Shown here: positions 25,975-34,388 of the stretch, piece by piece | How the letters are laid out: each line of letters begins with the position of its first letter | Position numbering within the stretch: position 1 is the stretch's first letter | Assembly: GCF_027625935.1 (NCBI RefSeq) | Contig: NZ_CP115300.1 | Location: forward strand, 6,262,001-6,326,000 | From: Streptomyces camelliae | GTDB lineage: Bacteria; Actinomycetota; Actinomycetes; Streptomycetales; Streptomycetaceae | Reading direction: 5' to 3' | DNA: 64,000 bases | Notes under the pieces: model-generated | What the model saw: only the letters and a program-made list of their open reading frames with translations | The model's database searches: none | What the model was told of the DNA's origin: nothing | Made by a program: the position numbers and the translations under genes

Positions 25975-26361
25975 TCATGAGCCGGACGCGGGCTCCGGAA
26001 CGCTCGCCGCCGCGGCCGGCTCGGCGGTGGCCGCAGGCTGCTTCGACCACCCCAGCCGCACCACCAACTGCCCCTCGGCCGCCCCCTTGGCGATGATCGC
26101 GCCGGCTTCCGCGGTCAGCTTCACGCCGAACTCCAGCTCCACCGAGTCGGGCCGCAGAGTGCCGTCGCGGAACACCCGCAGCGCGGACTGGGCCGCCGCG
26201 CGCACACCGTCCAGGGCGCCTTCGAAGGTGCGGGACGCCTGCGCCACCGGACCGTCACCACGGCCGACGGGCCGGGCCCCGGTGCCACCCTCGACGCTCT
26301 CGACGACGACCGCGATGCCGTCCTCCGTGGTGAACTCCACCAGTCTGCCCATGGTGTTCAT
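25975..26361 (-). CDS. CU044_2847 / Trypco1-domain protein
   Basis: A 128-residue protein whose body (about 4-110) matches the CU044_2847 family, also called trypsin-co-occurring domain 1. It begins GRLVEFTTEDGIAVVVE and has FEGALDGVRAAAQSALRVFRD and the conserved VELEFGVKLTAEAGAIIAKGAAEGQLVVRLGW. The domain is often encoded next to or fused with trypsin-like proteases, NTPases or other modular signalling or defence proteins, where it is proposed to act as an adaptor. Here no protease or NTPase partner adjoins, only the HAD remnant. A second ATG at 26352 is an alternative start. The Pro/Ala tail is probably disordered. Confidence 0.78.
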   Translation of the reverse strand: MNTMGRLVEFTTEDGIAVVVESVEGGTGARPVGRGDGPVAQASRTFEGALDGVRAAAQSALRVFRDGTLRPDSVELEFGVKLTAEAGAIIAKGAAEGQLVVRLGWSKQPAATAEPAAAASVPEPASGS

Positions 26362-26423
26362 CGCCCCCGTGTCGGTGATGTGCGGCCGCCTCCATTGTGA
26401 CCGACGATGTCTCAGGATGTGAC

Positions 26424-27767
26424 CTACGGCTGGGCGGGGTTCACGATCCCCCGGATCACCCCCAGCTCCACCAGATCCTGCGGCCGGATCCGCAACTGCT
26501 CGGCGGTCGTCTCCACCTCCTCCTCGGGGCGCTTGAGGATGGCCGCCGCGAGCTCCGGGGCGATCACTGAGAAGTAACTGTCCGGTGTGGCCCAGGTGTT
26601 GCCCGGTGCGGCCAGGGCGAGGGCGCCGCCGGAGCCGCCCTCGCCGATGAGCAGGGTGGTGAGGGGGACCCGGGCGGCGGCCACCGCGCCGAACGCGTCC
26701 GCGATCGCCGGGCCCGCCCCCTGCCGTTCGGCCTCCGCGTCGTTCGCGGCGCCCGGGGTGTCCACCAGGGTCAGTACGGGGATCCCGAGCCGGTCCGCGA
26801 GCCGGATCAGGCGGGCGGCGGTGCGGTACCCGGCGGGTCGGGTCGCCGTCCCGGTCTGCGCCGCGTAGGCCACGGTACGGCCGTCCCGCTCGCCGAAGCC
26901 GCAGAGCATGCCGTCGGGGTCCGTACCGCCGCACCGGTCGCCGCTGAGAGCGACCCGGTGAGTGAAGTAGGCGTCCAAGTAGGCCTGCGCACGGGGGCGT
27001 TCGGGGGCGCGGGCGCGCTGGACGGCGGCCCAGCCGGTGCCGGGGAGGTCTCCCCGTCCCAGCGCCGGGGGCGGGGGCGCCTCCAACGCGGGGCTGGTGA
27101 GCAGCCGCAGCCAGGTCCCCAGTACCCCCTTCAGCGCCTCCGGCGCCACCACCGCGTCCGCCGCGCCGGCCGTCACCTGGGCCTCCGCCGTGTACGCGGC
27201 CGGGTCGGCGTCCGCCGGGCGTACCCGGGAGCCGGCGAAGCCCACCTGGGCGCCGGGCAGGGCCAGGACGACGTCCGCGCCCGCGCCGAGGGTGGCCCAG
27301 CCGCCGCCGGTCGTCGGGTCCCGCAGGACCGCGATCTGCGGCAGCCCGGTCTCCTGGGTGAGCGCCGACTGACGGGCCACACGCTGGAGTTGGGTGAGGG
27401 CGAGCATGCCCTCCTGCATCCGGCTGCCCCCGGTCGCGACCAACGGCACGACCGGCAGCCGGTGTGCGCGGGCGTGGCCGTACGCCGCCTCCAGCCGGTC
27501 CCCGGTGCGTTCGCCCAGTGAGCCGCCCAGGTAGCCGAACTCGAAGACGATCAGCACGGCTCGGGTGCCGTCGACGCGGGCGGTGCCGCAGACGACCGAC
27601 TCCTCCTCGCCGGTGCGGGCGGCGGCGCGGGCGCGTGAGGCGTCGTAGCCCTCCCAGGCGAGGGGGCCGTCGGTCTTCGACTGCCGTGCCGGACAGGGGA
27701 GTTCGGTGAAGCTGCCGGGATCCGTGACCAGGGTCAGGATCTCGCGCGCCGAGCGGCGCTCAGGCAT
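26424..27767 (-). CDS. Acetyl/acyl-CoA carboxylase, fused beta-alpha carboxyltransferase
   Basis: A 447-residue carboxyltransferase in which AccD-like (about 1-215) and AccA-like (about 240-440) crotonase-fold halves are joined in one chain. The N-half has the oxyanion-type loops in VATGGSRMQEGMLALTQ and LRDPTTGGGWATLG. The C-half has LTLVDTPGAANDAEAERQG and LIGEGGSGGALALA. The zinc ribbon of E. coli AccD is missing. It transfers carboxyl from carboxybiotin to acetyl-CoA (or another acyl-CoA) to give malonyl-type extender units. The start overlaps the stop of matB by 8 nt, so the two are translationally coupled. Together they give two routes to malonyl-CoA. The biotin carboxylase and carrier protein must come from elsewhere. 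Confidence 0.85.
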   Translation of the reverse strand: MPERRSAREILTLVTDPGSFTELPCPARQSKTDGPLAWEGYDASRARAAARTGEEESVVCGTARVDGTRAVLIVFEFGYLGGSLGERTGDRLEAAYGHARAHRLPVVPLVATGGSRMQEGMLALTQLQRVARQSALTQETGLPQIAVLRDPTTGGGWATLGAGADVVLALPGAQVGFAGSRVRPADADPAAYTAEAQVTAGAADAVVAPEALKGVLGTWLRLLTSPALEAPPPPALGRGDLPGTGWAAVQRARAPERPRAQAYLDAYFTHRVALSGDRCGGTDPDGMLCGFGERDGRTVAYAAQTGTATRPAGYRTAARLIRLADRLGIPVLTLVDTPGAANDAEAERQGAGPAIADAFGAVAAARVPLTTLLIGEGGSGGALALAAPGNTWATPDSYFSVIAPELAAAILKRPEEEVETTAEQLRIRPQDLVELGVIRGIVNPAQP

Positions 27768-29247
27768 CGGCCACCAGCGCGCGCTTCATGATCTTGCCCA
27801 TGTCGTTGCGGGGGAGGGCGTCCAGGTAGCGGACCACGCGGGGGCGCTTGTGCGGGGCCAGGCGGCGGGCCACGTGATCGGCCAACTCCTCGGCGGCGGG
27901 CGGGGTTTCGGGGTCGGCCGGGACGATCCAGGCCACGATCCGCTCGCCCAGGTCGGCGTCCGGCTCGCCGGTGACGGCGGCCTCCCGCACCCCCGGATGC
28001 TCCAGCAGCGCGTTCTCGATCTCGCCGGCCCCGATCTTGTACCCGCCGCTCTTGATCAGGTCCGTGGCCTTGCGGCCGACGATCCGCACATAGCCGTCGG
28101 GCTCGCGCACCGCCATGTCGCCGGTCCGGAACCAGCCGTCGGCGGTGAAGGCGGCGGCGGTGGCGTCGGGCCGGTTCAGGTACTCGGTGAACAGGTTCGG
28201 GCCGCGCACCTGGATCTCGCCGACGCTCTCCCCGTCGTATGCGGTGATCGGCGTTCCGTCCTCCTCCACGAGCCGCAGCTCGACACCGGGCAGCGGCACG
28301 CCGACGGTGCCGGCCCTGGCCTCGCCGTCGGCCCGGACGCTGGTGTTCATCAGGGTCTCGGTCATGCCGTACCGCTCGATGACCCGGCGCCCGGTCGCCG
28401 CCGCGATCCGCTCGTGGTCGTGCACGGGCAGCGCGGCCGAGCCCGACACCAGCAGCCGGGCCCGGCCGAGCGCCTTGGCCAGCTCGGGGTCGTCGGACAG
28501 GGCCTCGGCGATGCGGTGGTACATCGTCGGCACGCCGAACAGCATGGTCGCGCCGGCGGCCAGCTCCCGGGCGACCCCCTCGGTGCTGAACCGCCCCAGG
28601 TGCCGGACGCCACCGCCGCGCCGCAGCGGGCCCAGGATGCCCAGGACGAGTCCGTGGACGTGGAACAGCGGCAGCCCGTGCACCAGCACATCGTCCTCGG
28701 TCCACTGCCAGGCGTCGGCGAGGGCGTCGAGCGTGGTCGCGAGGGCCCGGCGGGACAGGACGGCGCCCTTGGGCGGGCCGGTGGTGCCGGAGGTGTAGAC
28801 GATCAGGGCGGGGTCCGCGTCGGTGACCTCCGTGTCGGGGACGGTCCCGGCGGCGGACGCGTCCACGTCGATCCGGGTCAAGTGGCCGAGACCGGCCGGG
28901 AGTTCGGCACCCGGCGCGGCCAGCACCAGCGTGGGCGCGCTGTCGGAGACGATGTGCGCGAGCTCCTTCTCACCCGACCTCGGGTTCAGCGGCACGGCGG
29001 CCGCCCCGGCGAGCAGCACGCCCGTCACGGCGACGGCGGTCTCCAGCTCCGGGGTGGCCCACACGGCGACCCGGCCGGCCCCGCGCACCCGCCCGGCGAG
29101 CGCACCGGCGGCCCCCGCGAGAGCGCCGTACGTCAAAGACCGCTCACCGAACCGCAGGGCGACCCTCCCCCGGACTTCGCCCGGGGGCATCCCCAGCTCG
29201 CTGCGCTCGCCCGGACCGTCCGCCAGGGCGGGAAAGAGGGAGGACAC
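27760..29247 (-). CDS. matB: Malonyl-CoA synthetase MatB
   Basis: A 495-residue adenylate-forming ligase making malonyl-CoA (and methylmalonyl-CoA in vitro) from the free acid, ATP and CoA. AMP-binding motifs are in place: ALIVYTSGTTGPPKGAVLS (about 145-163), ERYGMTETLMNTS (about 285-297), GWFRTGDMAV (about 375-384) and the C-terminal lysine loop NDMGKIMKRAL. Similarity to S. coelicolor MatB as I remember it is very high. GTG at 29247 is preferred because AAGGAG is 8 nt upstream; a GTG at 29256 lies right on that site. Near residue 13-28 there is an insertion relative to S. coelicolor that translates a Streptomyces-type palindromic repeat. Coupled to the carboxyltransferase downstream. Confidence 0.93.
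   Translation of the reverse strand: MSSLFPALADGPGERSELGMPPGEVRGRVALRFGERSLTYGALAGAAGALAGRVRGAGRVAVWATPELETAVAVTGVLLAGAAAVPLNPRSGEKELAHIVSDSAPTLVLAAPGAELPAGLGHLTRIDVDASAAGTVPDTEVTDADPALIVYTSGTTGPPKGAVLSRRALATTLDALADAWQWTEDDVLVHGLPLFHVHGLVLGILGPLRRGGGVRHLGRFSTEGVARELAAGATMLFGVPTMYHRIAEALSDDPELAKALGRARLLVSGSAALPVHDHERIAAATGRRVIERYGMTETLMNTSVRADGEARAGTVGVPLPGVELRLVEEDGTPITAYDGESVGEIQVRGPNLFTEYLNRPDATAAAFTADGWFRTGDMAVREPDGYVRIVGRKATDLIKSGGYKIGAGEIENALLEHPGVREAAVTGEPDADLGERIVAWIVPADPETPPAAEELADHVARRLAPHKRPRVVRYLDALPRNDMGKIMKRALVADA
29164..29211. repeat. Palindromic repeat inserted in the matB coding region
   Basis: Within matB codons about 13-28, CCCCCGG (29167-29173) and CCGGGGG (29181-29187) form a perfect 7-bp stem with an ACTTCGC loop, followed by a CAGCTCGCTGCGCTCGCCCGG-like flank. 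The same phrase occurs between and inside many Streptomyces genes. It is in frame and adds about 16 residues (GERSELGMPPGEVRGR). Confidence 0.6.
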
Positions 29248-29360
29248 GCGGAGCACTCCTTACTGTCGGCACTGTCGGCACCTTTCCTACCCTAGGTACC
29301 GGATGGGCAGGGTTGTTAGCCTCACCGGGACCGAACCGTCGTACGACAGGGAGTCCCGCC

Positions 29361-30245
29361 GTGCCCCGCATCGCACTCGCCACCTACGACCCCGGGGCCG
29401 AGCCGCACCGGGACAACGATCTGCCGGTGCTGGTGCGGGCGCTGCTGGAGCGCGGGGTCGAGGCCGAGGCCCAGTACTGGGACGACCCGTGGGCCGACTG
29501 GGGCGGGTACGACCTGGTCCTCATACGGTCCACCTGGGACTACAGCTGGCGGGCCGCCGAGTTCGCGGACTGGGTGGAGCGGGTCGGGCGGGTGACCCGG
29601 CTCGCCAATCCGGCGGACGTGGCCCGGTGGAGCATGGACAAGCGGTATCTGGGAGAGCTGGCGGCGGCCGGTGTGCCCACCGTGCCCACGTCGTACATAG
29701 CGCCCGGTGAGGCCGCCGAGCTGCCCGACGGGCACGAGTACGTGATCAAGCCGACCTCGGGCGCGGGGGCGCGGTTCGCCGCCCGGTACACGCCCGGCGA
29801 GCACGACATCGCCGTACGGCAGCTCGCGCGGATGCACGCCGAGGGTTTCACGGCGATGGTGCAGCCGTACGTCCGGGGCATCGATGTCAGCGGGGAACGG
29901 GCGCTGCAGTTCTTCGGCGGCCGGCTGCTGCACGCCAGCCGCAAGGGCGCCGTCCTCGCGCCGGGCACGCCGTACGACGCGGAGAAGGTGGCCCATCCCG
30001 ACCTGACGCGCTGGCAGCCGACGGCGGACGAACTCGCCGTCGCCGAACGGGCGTTGGCGGCCGTTCCCGGCGCGCCCGAGCTGCTGTACGCGCGCGTGGA
30101 CCTCGTGGACGCAGAGGACGGGACGCCCCGGCTGATGGAGCTGGAACTGGTGGAGCCGAATCTGTTCCTGTGGCTGCATCCCGGGTCGCTGGAGCACGTG
30201 GTGAAGGCGGTCCTGGTGGCTGCCGGCGAAGGCGTCACCGGCTGA
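29361..30245 (+). CDS. ATP-grasp superfamily protein
   Basis: A 294-residue protein with an ATP-grasp-like layout. It has an N-terminal pre-grasp domain (IALATYDPGAEPHRDNDLPVLVRALLERG), a DLVLIRSTWDYSWR motif (about 53-66), the nucleotide-binding strand HEYVIKPTSGAGARFAARY (about 126-144) and the metal-binding acidic end LMELELVEPNLFLWL (about 260-274). Relatives include RimK and glutathione-synthetase-like enzymes of unknown substrate that join an amine to a carboxylate. The GTG at 29361 has GGGAG upstream. Its 3 prime end overlaps the convergent LysR gene by 11 nt. No partner gene points to a pathway. Confidence 0.82.
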   Translation: MPRIALATYDPGAEPHRDNDLPVLVRALLERGVEAEAQYWDDPWADWGGYDLVLIRSTWDYSWRAAEFADWVERVGRVTRLANPADVARWSMDKRYLGELAAAGVPTVPTSYIAPGEAAELPDGHEYVIKPTSGAGARFAARYTPGEHDIAVRQLARMHAEGFTAMVQPYVRGIDVSGERALQFFGGRLLHASRKGAVLAPGTPYDAEKVAHPDLTRWQPTADELAVAERALAAVPGAPELLYARVDLVDAEDGTPRLMELELVEPNLFLWLHPGSLEHVVKAVLVAAGEGVTG

Positions 30246-31137
30246 CCGTCTGCCGACACGCCTCCGCATACGCCCGCACCAGCGGCCGGTGCGCGTCGTC
30301 CCGCCGCCAGGCCAGTACATAGCGGCTGGGGCCGATGCCCCGGACCGGGCGGGTGACGACCCCGCCCAGGGTGATCAGCGGGGCGTTGCCCTCGGCCACC
30401 AGGCAGACCCCGAGGCCCGCGACCAGCGCCTCGTACGTCTCCTCCGCCCCGGAGATCTCCGCGCCGATCCGGGGCGGCCGGCCGGCGCGGGCGTCCAGGG
30501 CGAGCCAGTGGTCCCGCAGCCGGCCCGCGCTCGCCGGGAGGGCCAGAAACGGCTCGTCCAGGACGTCCGTGAAGTCCAGCTCCGGACGGGTGGCCAGCGG
30601 GTGCGTCTCCGGGAGGGCCAGCAGGCGGGGCTCCTCGGCGACCACCGTCCAGTCGTAGCGCTCCTCGTCCGGCAGCGGCAGCCAGACGAAGGCGACGTCC
30701 GTCTCGCCGTCCGCCAGGCCCGCCGTCGGATCGTCCCAGGTCAGCTGCCGCAGCCGGACCGTGACCTCGGGGTGTGCGGCGGTGAAGCGGGAGCGGACGG
30801 CCGGCAGCAGCCCGCCCCGGCCCGGACTGGTGCTCATGCCCACCACGAGCGTGCTGCGCTGGGCCACTTTGGCCGCCTCCACGGCCGCCGCGCCCGCCTC
30901 CCATGCCGACAGCACGTTCCGTGCGTGGGGCAGCAATGCCTCGCCCGCCGCCGTCAGCGCCACCCCGTGCCGGTCGCGCCGGAACAGCTCCGCCCCCAAC
31001 TGCCGCTCCAGCACCCGGATCTGCTTGCTCAGCGCCGGCTGTGAGACGTAGAGCCGCTCGGCCGCGCGCGTGAAGTGCAGTTCCTCGGCGACCGCGACGA
31101 AGTAGCGCAGATCGCGGGCATGGACGTCGATCGTCAT
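30235..31137 (-). CDS. LysR-type transcriptional regulator
   Basis: A 300-residue LysR regulator. The N-terminal helix-turn-helix is RDLRYFVAVAEELHFTRAAERLYVSQPALSKQIRVLERQLGAELF (about 8-52), followed by a substrate-binding domain (about 88-290). It is divergent from an SDR gene with a 93-nt gap containing a TTGGT-N4-ACCAA site, so it likely controls both itself and the SDR. The effector is unknown. Confidence 0.93.
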   Translation of the reverse strand: MTIDVHARDLRYFVAVAEELHFTRAAERLYVSQPALSKQIRVLERQLGAELFRRDRHGVALTAAGEALLPHARNVLSAWEAGAAAVEAAKVAQRSTLVVGMSTSPGRGGLLPAVRSRFTAAHPEVTVRLRQLTWDDPTAGLADGETDVAFVWLPLPDEERYDWTVVAEEPRLLALPETHPLATRPELDFTDVLDEPFLALPASAGRLRDHWLALDARAGRPPRIGAEISGAEETYEALVAGLGVCLVAEGNAPLITLGGVVTRPVRGIGPSRYVLAWRRDDAHRPLVRAYAEACRQTVSR

Positions 31138-31142
31138 AGCCG

Positions 31143-31156
31143 TTGGTTATCACCAA
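31143..31156. promoter_or_regulatory. LysR box between the LysR and SDR genes
   Basis: TTGGT (31143-31147), TATC, ACCAA (31152-31156) is a perfect interrupted palindrome starting five bases before the lysR start codon. The T...A symmetric form and position suit an autoregulatory LysR site. Confidence 0.6.
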
Positions 31157-31230
31157 GGGTCTTGGACGGGCAACGGCACGGCGCGGCAGGGTGGTTCGTG
31201 TCAGGAAACGAGGAACCGCGGGGAGTTGCG

Positions 31231-32061
31231 ATGAACAAGGTGTGGCTGGTGACCGGGGCGACCAGTGGCTTCGGGCGGGAGATCACCGAGGCGGCCGTCG
31301 CCGCCGGCGATGTGGTGGTCGGCGCGGCCCGGCGCCCGGAGGCCCTGGACGACCTGGTGGCCGCCCATCCCGACCAGGTGGAGGCGCTCCGGCTGGACGT
31401 GACCGACACCGCCGCGATCGAGGAGGCCGTGCGGGACGTCGTGGCCCGGCACGGGCGGATCGACGTGCTGGTCAACAACGCGGGCCGTACGCATGTGGGC
31501 GCGGTCGAGGAGACCACGGAACAGGAGCTGCGCGAGCTGTTCGACCTGCATGTCTTCGGTCCCACGGCGCTCGTGCGGGCGGTGCTGCCGCACATGCGGG
31601 AGCGGCGCTCGGGCGCGATCGTGCAGCTGAGCAGCATGGGCGGGCAGATGTCCTTCGCGGGCTTCGGCGCGTACAGCGGGACGAAGTTCGCGCTGGAGGG
31701 CATCTCCGAGGCGCTCGCGGACGAGGTCGCGGAGTACGGGATCAAGGTGCTGATCGTGGAGCCGGGCGCGTTCCGGACCTCGCTGTTCCAGGCCGGCCGG
31801 GCCGGGAGCAGCGACGACAGCGGGGTGTACGCGAAGGTCGGCGAGACGCGGGCGGCCGTGGCCGGCGGTCACGGCGGCCAGCCCGGTGACCCCGCCAAGG
31901 CGGCCGCCCTCATCCTGGCCGCGCTGGAGGCGGAGCGGACCCCGCTGCGGCTGCCGCTCGGCGACGACGGGGTGAGCGCGGTCCTCGCCCACCTCGACCA
32001 GGTACGGGAGGACGTCACGGCCTGGGAGAAGCGGACCCGGGCGACGGGCTTCGACGACTGA
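31231..32061 (+). CDS. Short-chain dehydrogenase/reductase (SDR)
   Basis: A 276-residue classical SDR using NAD(P)H. The cofactor motif is TGATSGFGREI (about 8-18), followed by the NNAG motif in VLVNNAGRTHVG (about 87-98). The catalytic Ser is in IVQLSSMGGQ (about 136), with Tyr and Lys in AYSGTKFALEG (about 150-160). GGGGAGTTGCG precedes the ATG. Divergent from a LysR gene that probably controls it. The substrate (alcohol, ketone or sugar) cannot be told. Confidence 0.93.
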   Translation: MNKVWLVTGATSGFGREITEAAVAAGDVVVGAARRPEALDDLVAAHPDQVEALRLDVTDTAAIEEAVRDVVARHGRIDVLVNNAGRTHVGAVEETTEQELRELFDLHVFGPTALVRAVLPHMRERRSGAIVQLSSMGGQMSFAGFGAYSGTKFALEGISEALADEVAEYGIKVLIVEPGAFRTSLFQAGRAGSSDDSGVYAKVGETRAAVAGGHGGQPGDPAKAAALILAALEAERTPLRLPLGDDGVSAVLAHLDQVREDVTAWEKRTRATGFDD

Positions 32062-32062
32062 G

Positions 32063-32632
32063 CTACCCGCGTACGACTGCCGTCCGCTGGAGCAGCCCCC
32101 AGGTGAACTCGGCGACCACCTCGTGCCGTACGCCCTCCCGGTCCGGGGCGGTGAAGGCGAGCCCCCAGCGGGTGGGGGCCGTGCCCTCCAGCGGGCGGGC
32201 CGGGGCGAAGGCGCGGGCGGCCTCGTCCACCGTGCAGGACCAGGGGGCGAGGTCGTCCAGGGTCTCCAGCTTCGGCGCGGGGGCGCCCGGGGCGCGTACC
32301 AGCCACTCGTTCCACACCGCCCCGTCCGGCCCGACCAGCGCCTCGAAGCGCAGGTCGGGCCAGAGGGGCAGGGCCCAGCGGCGGGCCTCGCAGTCGACGT
32401 CGCCGAGGCGGCGGGGGAGGACGGACTCGGGCTCGCCGAGGACGGAGCGGTACCGGGCGGCGGCGGAGCGGGAGCGGGGGGAGCGGACCATCGCCTGCCA
32501 CCGCTTGTTGGCCTCCCGCATGTCCGCGAGGGACGCCCCGAGCCGCCGGCGGGCGTCCTCGACCAGGTCCGGATTGTGGTCGGCCATGCGGCGCAGCAGC
32601 ACCAGCTGGAAGTCGACGTACATGCCCTTCAT
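32063..32632 (-). CDS. Hypothetical protein, 189 residues
   Basis: I do not recognise this family. The protein begins MKGMYVDFQLVLLRRMADHNP, has an N-terminal helical region (about 1-50), and a C-terminal beta-rich part with Trp-rich phrases (RRWALPLWPDLRFEALVGPDGAVWNEWLV, about 80-108; WGLAFTAPDREGVRHEVVAEFTWGLLQ near the end). There is no signal peptide, membrane segment or known catalytic motif. The gene converges on the SDR and is divergent from the IclR regulator. The codon bias is normal for a real gene. An ATG at 32623 is an alternative start. Confidence 0.65.
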   Translation of the reverse strand: MKGMYVDFQLVLLRRMADHNPDLVEDARRRLGASLADMREANKRWQAMVRSPRSRSAAARYRSVLGEPESVLPRRLGDVDCEARRWALPLWPDLRFEALVGPDGAVWNEWLVRAPGAPAPKLETLDDLAPWSCTVDEAARAFAPARPLEGTAPTRWGLAFTAPDREGVRHEVVAEFTWGLLQRTAVVRG

Positions 32633-32769
32633 GGTGCCCGGCGTGCTCCGGGCATTGCCCGTACACCTCCCCATGATTAGCCTGTGTTCGTCATGCCGAT
32701 CGCCTGTTGATATCTCGAACATCTGAGGGATGTCGAGCGGGCGCTTAGACCCAAGGGAGGGGGCCGGAC

Positions 32770-33543
32770 GTGGGACGCCTCGTGCCTGCCGTGACCCGGG
32801 CTCTGGACATTCTGGAGCTGTTCCTCGACGGAGACGGGACACTCTCCGCCCCCGACATCGTGCGCAAGCTCCAGCTGCCGCGCACCACCGTGCACGAGCT
32901 GGTCACCACGCTCGCCGCACGCTCGTACATCGTGCCCGTCCAGGGACAGCCCGGACGTTACCGGCTCGGTGTACGCCCGTACCAGCTCGGCAGCCGTTAC
33001 GCCGAGCACCTCGATCTCGCCGCCGAGGGGCAGCAGGTGGCCCGGTCGGTCGCCGAGACCTGCGACGAGACGGTGCACGTGGCGATCCTGGAGGGCACCG
33101 ACGTCATCTACATCGCCAAGGTCGACTCCACGCACGCGGTGCGCATGGTGTCCGCCGCCGGCCGCCGGCTGCCCGCCCACTGCACGTCGGTCGGCAAGAT
33201 GCTGCTGGCCTCGCTGCCGCAGCACGAGCTGACGGCGCGGATCCCGGACGACGCCGAGCTGACCGCGATGACGCCGAACAGCATCACCGACCCGGCCGCG
33301 CTGCGTGAGGCGCTGGCGGAGATCCGGCAGCGGGGGCTCGCGGTGGAGAACCGCGAGTCCAACCCGGACGTGAGCTGCGTGGCGGCCCCGGTGCGCGACC
33401 GCACCGGCCAGGTGGTCGCCGCCCTGTCCATCTCCGTGCCGATGATCCGCTGGAGCGACGAGCGCCGGGCGGAGCTGGAGCAGCTGGCGGCGAAGGGCGC
33501 GGCGGACCTGTCCGAGCGGCTGGGCCACCGGGGCGCGGAATGA
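32770..33543 (+). CDS. IclR-family transcriptional regulator
   Basis: A 257-residue regulator. The winged helix (about 5-65: VTRALDILELFLDGDGTLSAPDIVRKLQLPRTTVHELV) is followed by the IclR effector domain (about 80-250), with the conserved LPAHCTSVGKMLLA and NPDVSCVAAPVRDRTGQVVAALSIS blocks. The GTG has GGGAGGGGG upstream. It overlaps the SMP-30 gene by 4 nt (ATGA), so the regulator probably senses a sugar lactone or its precursor. Confidence 0.93.
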   Translation: MGRLVPAVTRALDILELFLDGDGTLSAPDIVRKLQLPRTTVHELVTTLAARSYIVPVQGQPGRYRLGVRPYQLGSRYAEHLDLAAEGQQVARSVAETCDETVHVAILEGTDVIYIAKVDSTHAVRMVSAAGRRLPAHCTSVGKMLLASLPQHELTARIPDDAELTAMTPNSITDPAALREALAEIRQRGLAVENRESNPDVSCVAAPVRDRTGQVVAALSISVPMIRWSDERRAELEQLAAKGAADLSERLGHRGAE

Positions 33544-34388
33544 GCGCCGGGTACGAGGTCGCGGTGCGGGCGGAGGCGACCCTCGGCGAAGGCCCCACGT
33601 GGGATCCGGCGACGGGTCGCCTCCTCTGGCTGGACATCCTGGGCATGCGGCTGCACACGTACGATCCGGCGACCGGCCGCCGTACGACGCGCACGACGGA
33701 GCAGCACGTGGGCGCGGCCAAGCCACGAGCGGGCGGCGGCCTGGTGCTGAACCTCCGGGACGGCGTGGCCCTGCTGGACCCCGACGACAGCTTCCGCTGG
33801 CTGCATCACGAGCCGGTCCCGGGGCGCCGCGCGAACGACGCCGCCGTGGCACCGGACGGGTCGCTGTGGGCGGGCACCATGCGGTACGACGAGGCGGCCG
33901 GCGGCGGCACGCTGAGCCGGCTGACCGGCGACGGTACGGCGGAGACGATCCTCCCCGACGTCACCGTCAGCAACGGCACGGGCTGGAGCCCGGACGGCCG
34001 CCTGATGTACTACGTGGACACCCCGACCCGCCGTGTCGACGTCTTCGACTACGACGGCGGGCGCGCGACCGGCCGCCGCCCGCTGGTGGAGATCGAGGAG
34101 GGCGCGGGCTATCCGGACGGCCTGACGGTCGACGCGGAGGGCTGTGTGTGGGTGGCGCTGTGGGACGGGGGAGCGGTACGGCGGTACACGCCGGACGGCC
34201 GCCTGGACCGGGTGATCACCCTGCCGGCACCGCGTACGACGGCGTGCGCCTTCGGAGGCGCCGCTTTGACCGACCTGTACGTCACGACAGCTCGGGTCGG
34301 CCTGGAGTCCCCGGACCCCCTGTCGGGTTCGCTCCTGGTCATTCCGGACGCGGGTCGGGGCCTGCCCCAACCGGCGTTCCAGGGCTGA
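33540..34388 (+). CDS. SMP-30/gluconolactonase/LRE family lactonase
   Basis: A 282-residue six-bladed beta-propeller lactonase that hydrolyses sugar lactones using a divalent cation. Metal ligands are visible: Glu in TLGEGPTWDP (about 17), Asn in RRANDAAVAPDG (about 99), Asn in VSNGTGWSPDG (about 144) and Asp in YPDGLTVDAEG (about 194). It is translated from an ATGA overlap with the IclR gene. Its last 50 nt overlap the convergent DUF6545 gene. Substrate is probably an aldonolactone, but no catabolic neighbours name it. Confidence 0.9.
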   Translation: MSAGYEVAVRAEATLGEGPTWDPATGRLLWLDILGMRLHTYDPATGRRTTRTTEQHVGAAKPRAGGGLVLNLRDGVALLDPDDSFRWLHHEPVPGRRANDAAVAPDGSLWAGTMRYDEAAGGGTLSRLTGDGTAETILPDVTVSNGTGWSPDGRLMYYVDTPTRRVDVFDYDGGRATGRRPLVEIEEGAGYPDGLTVDAEGCVWVALWDGGAVRRYTPDGRLDRVITLPAPRTTACAFGGAALTDLYVTTARVGLESPDPLSGSLLVIPDAGRGLPQPAFQG

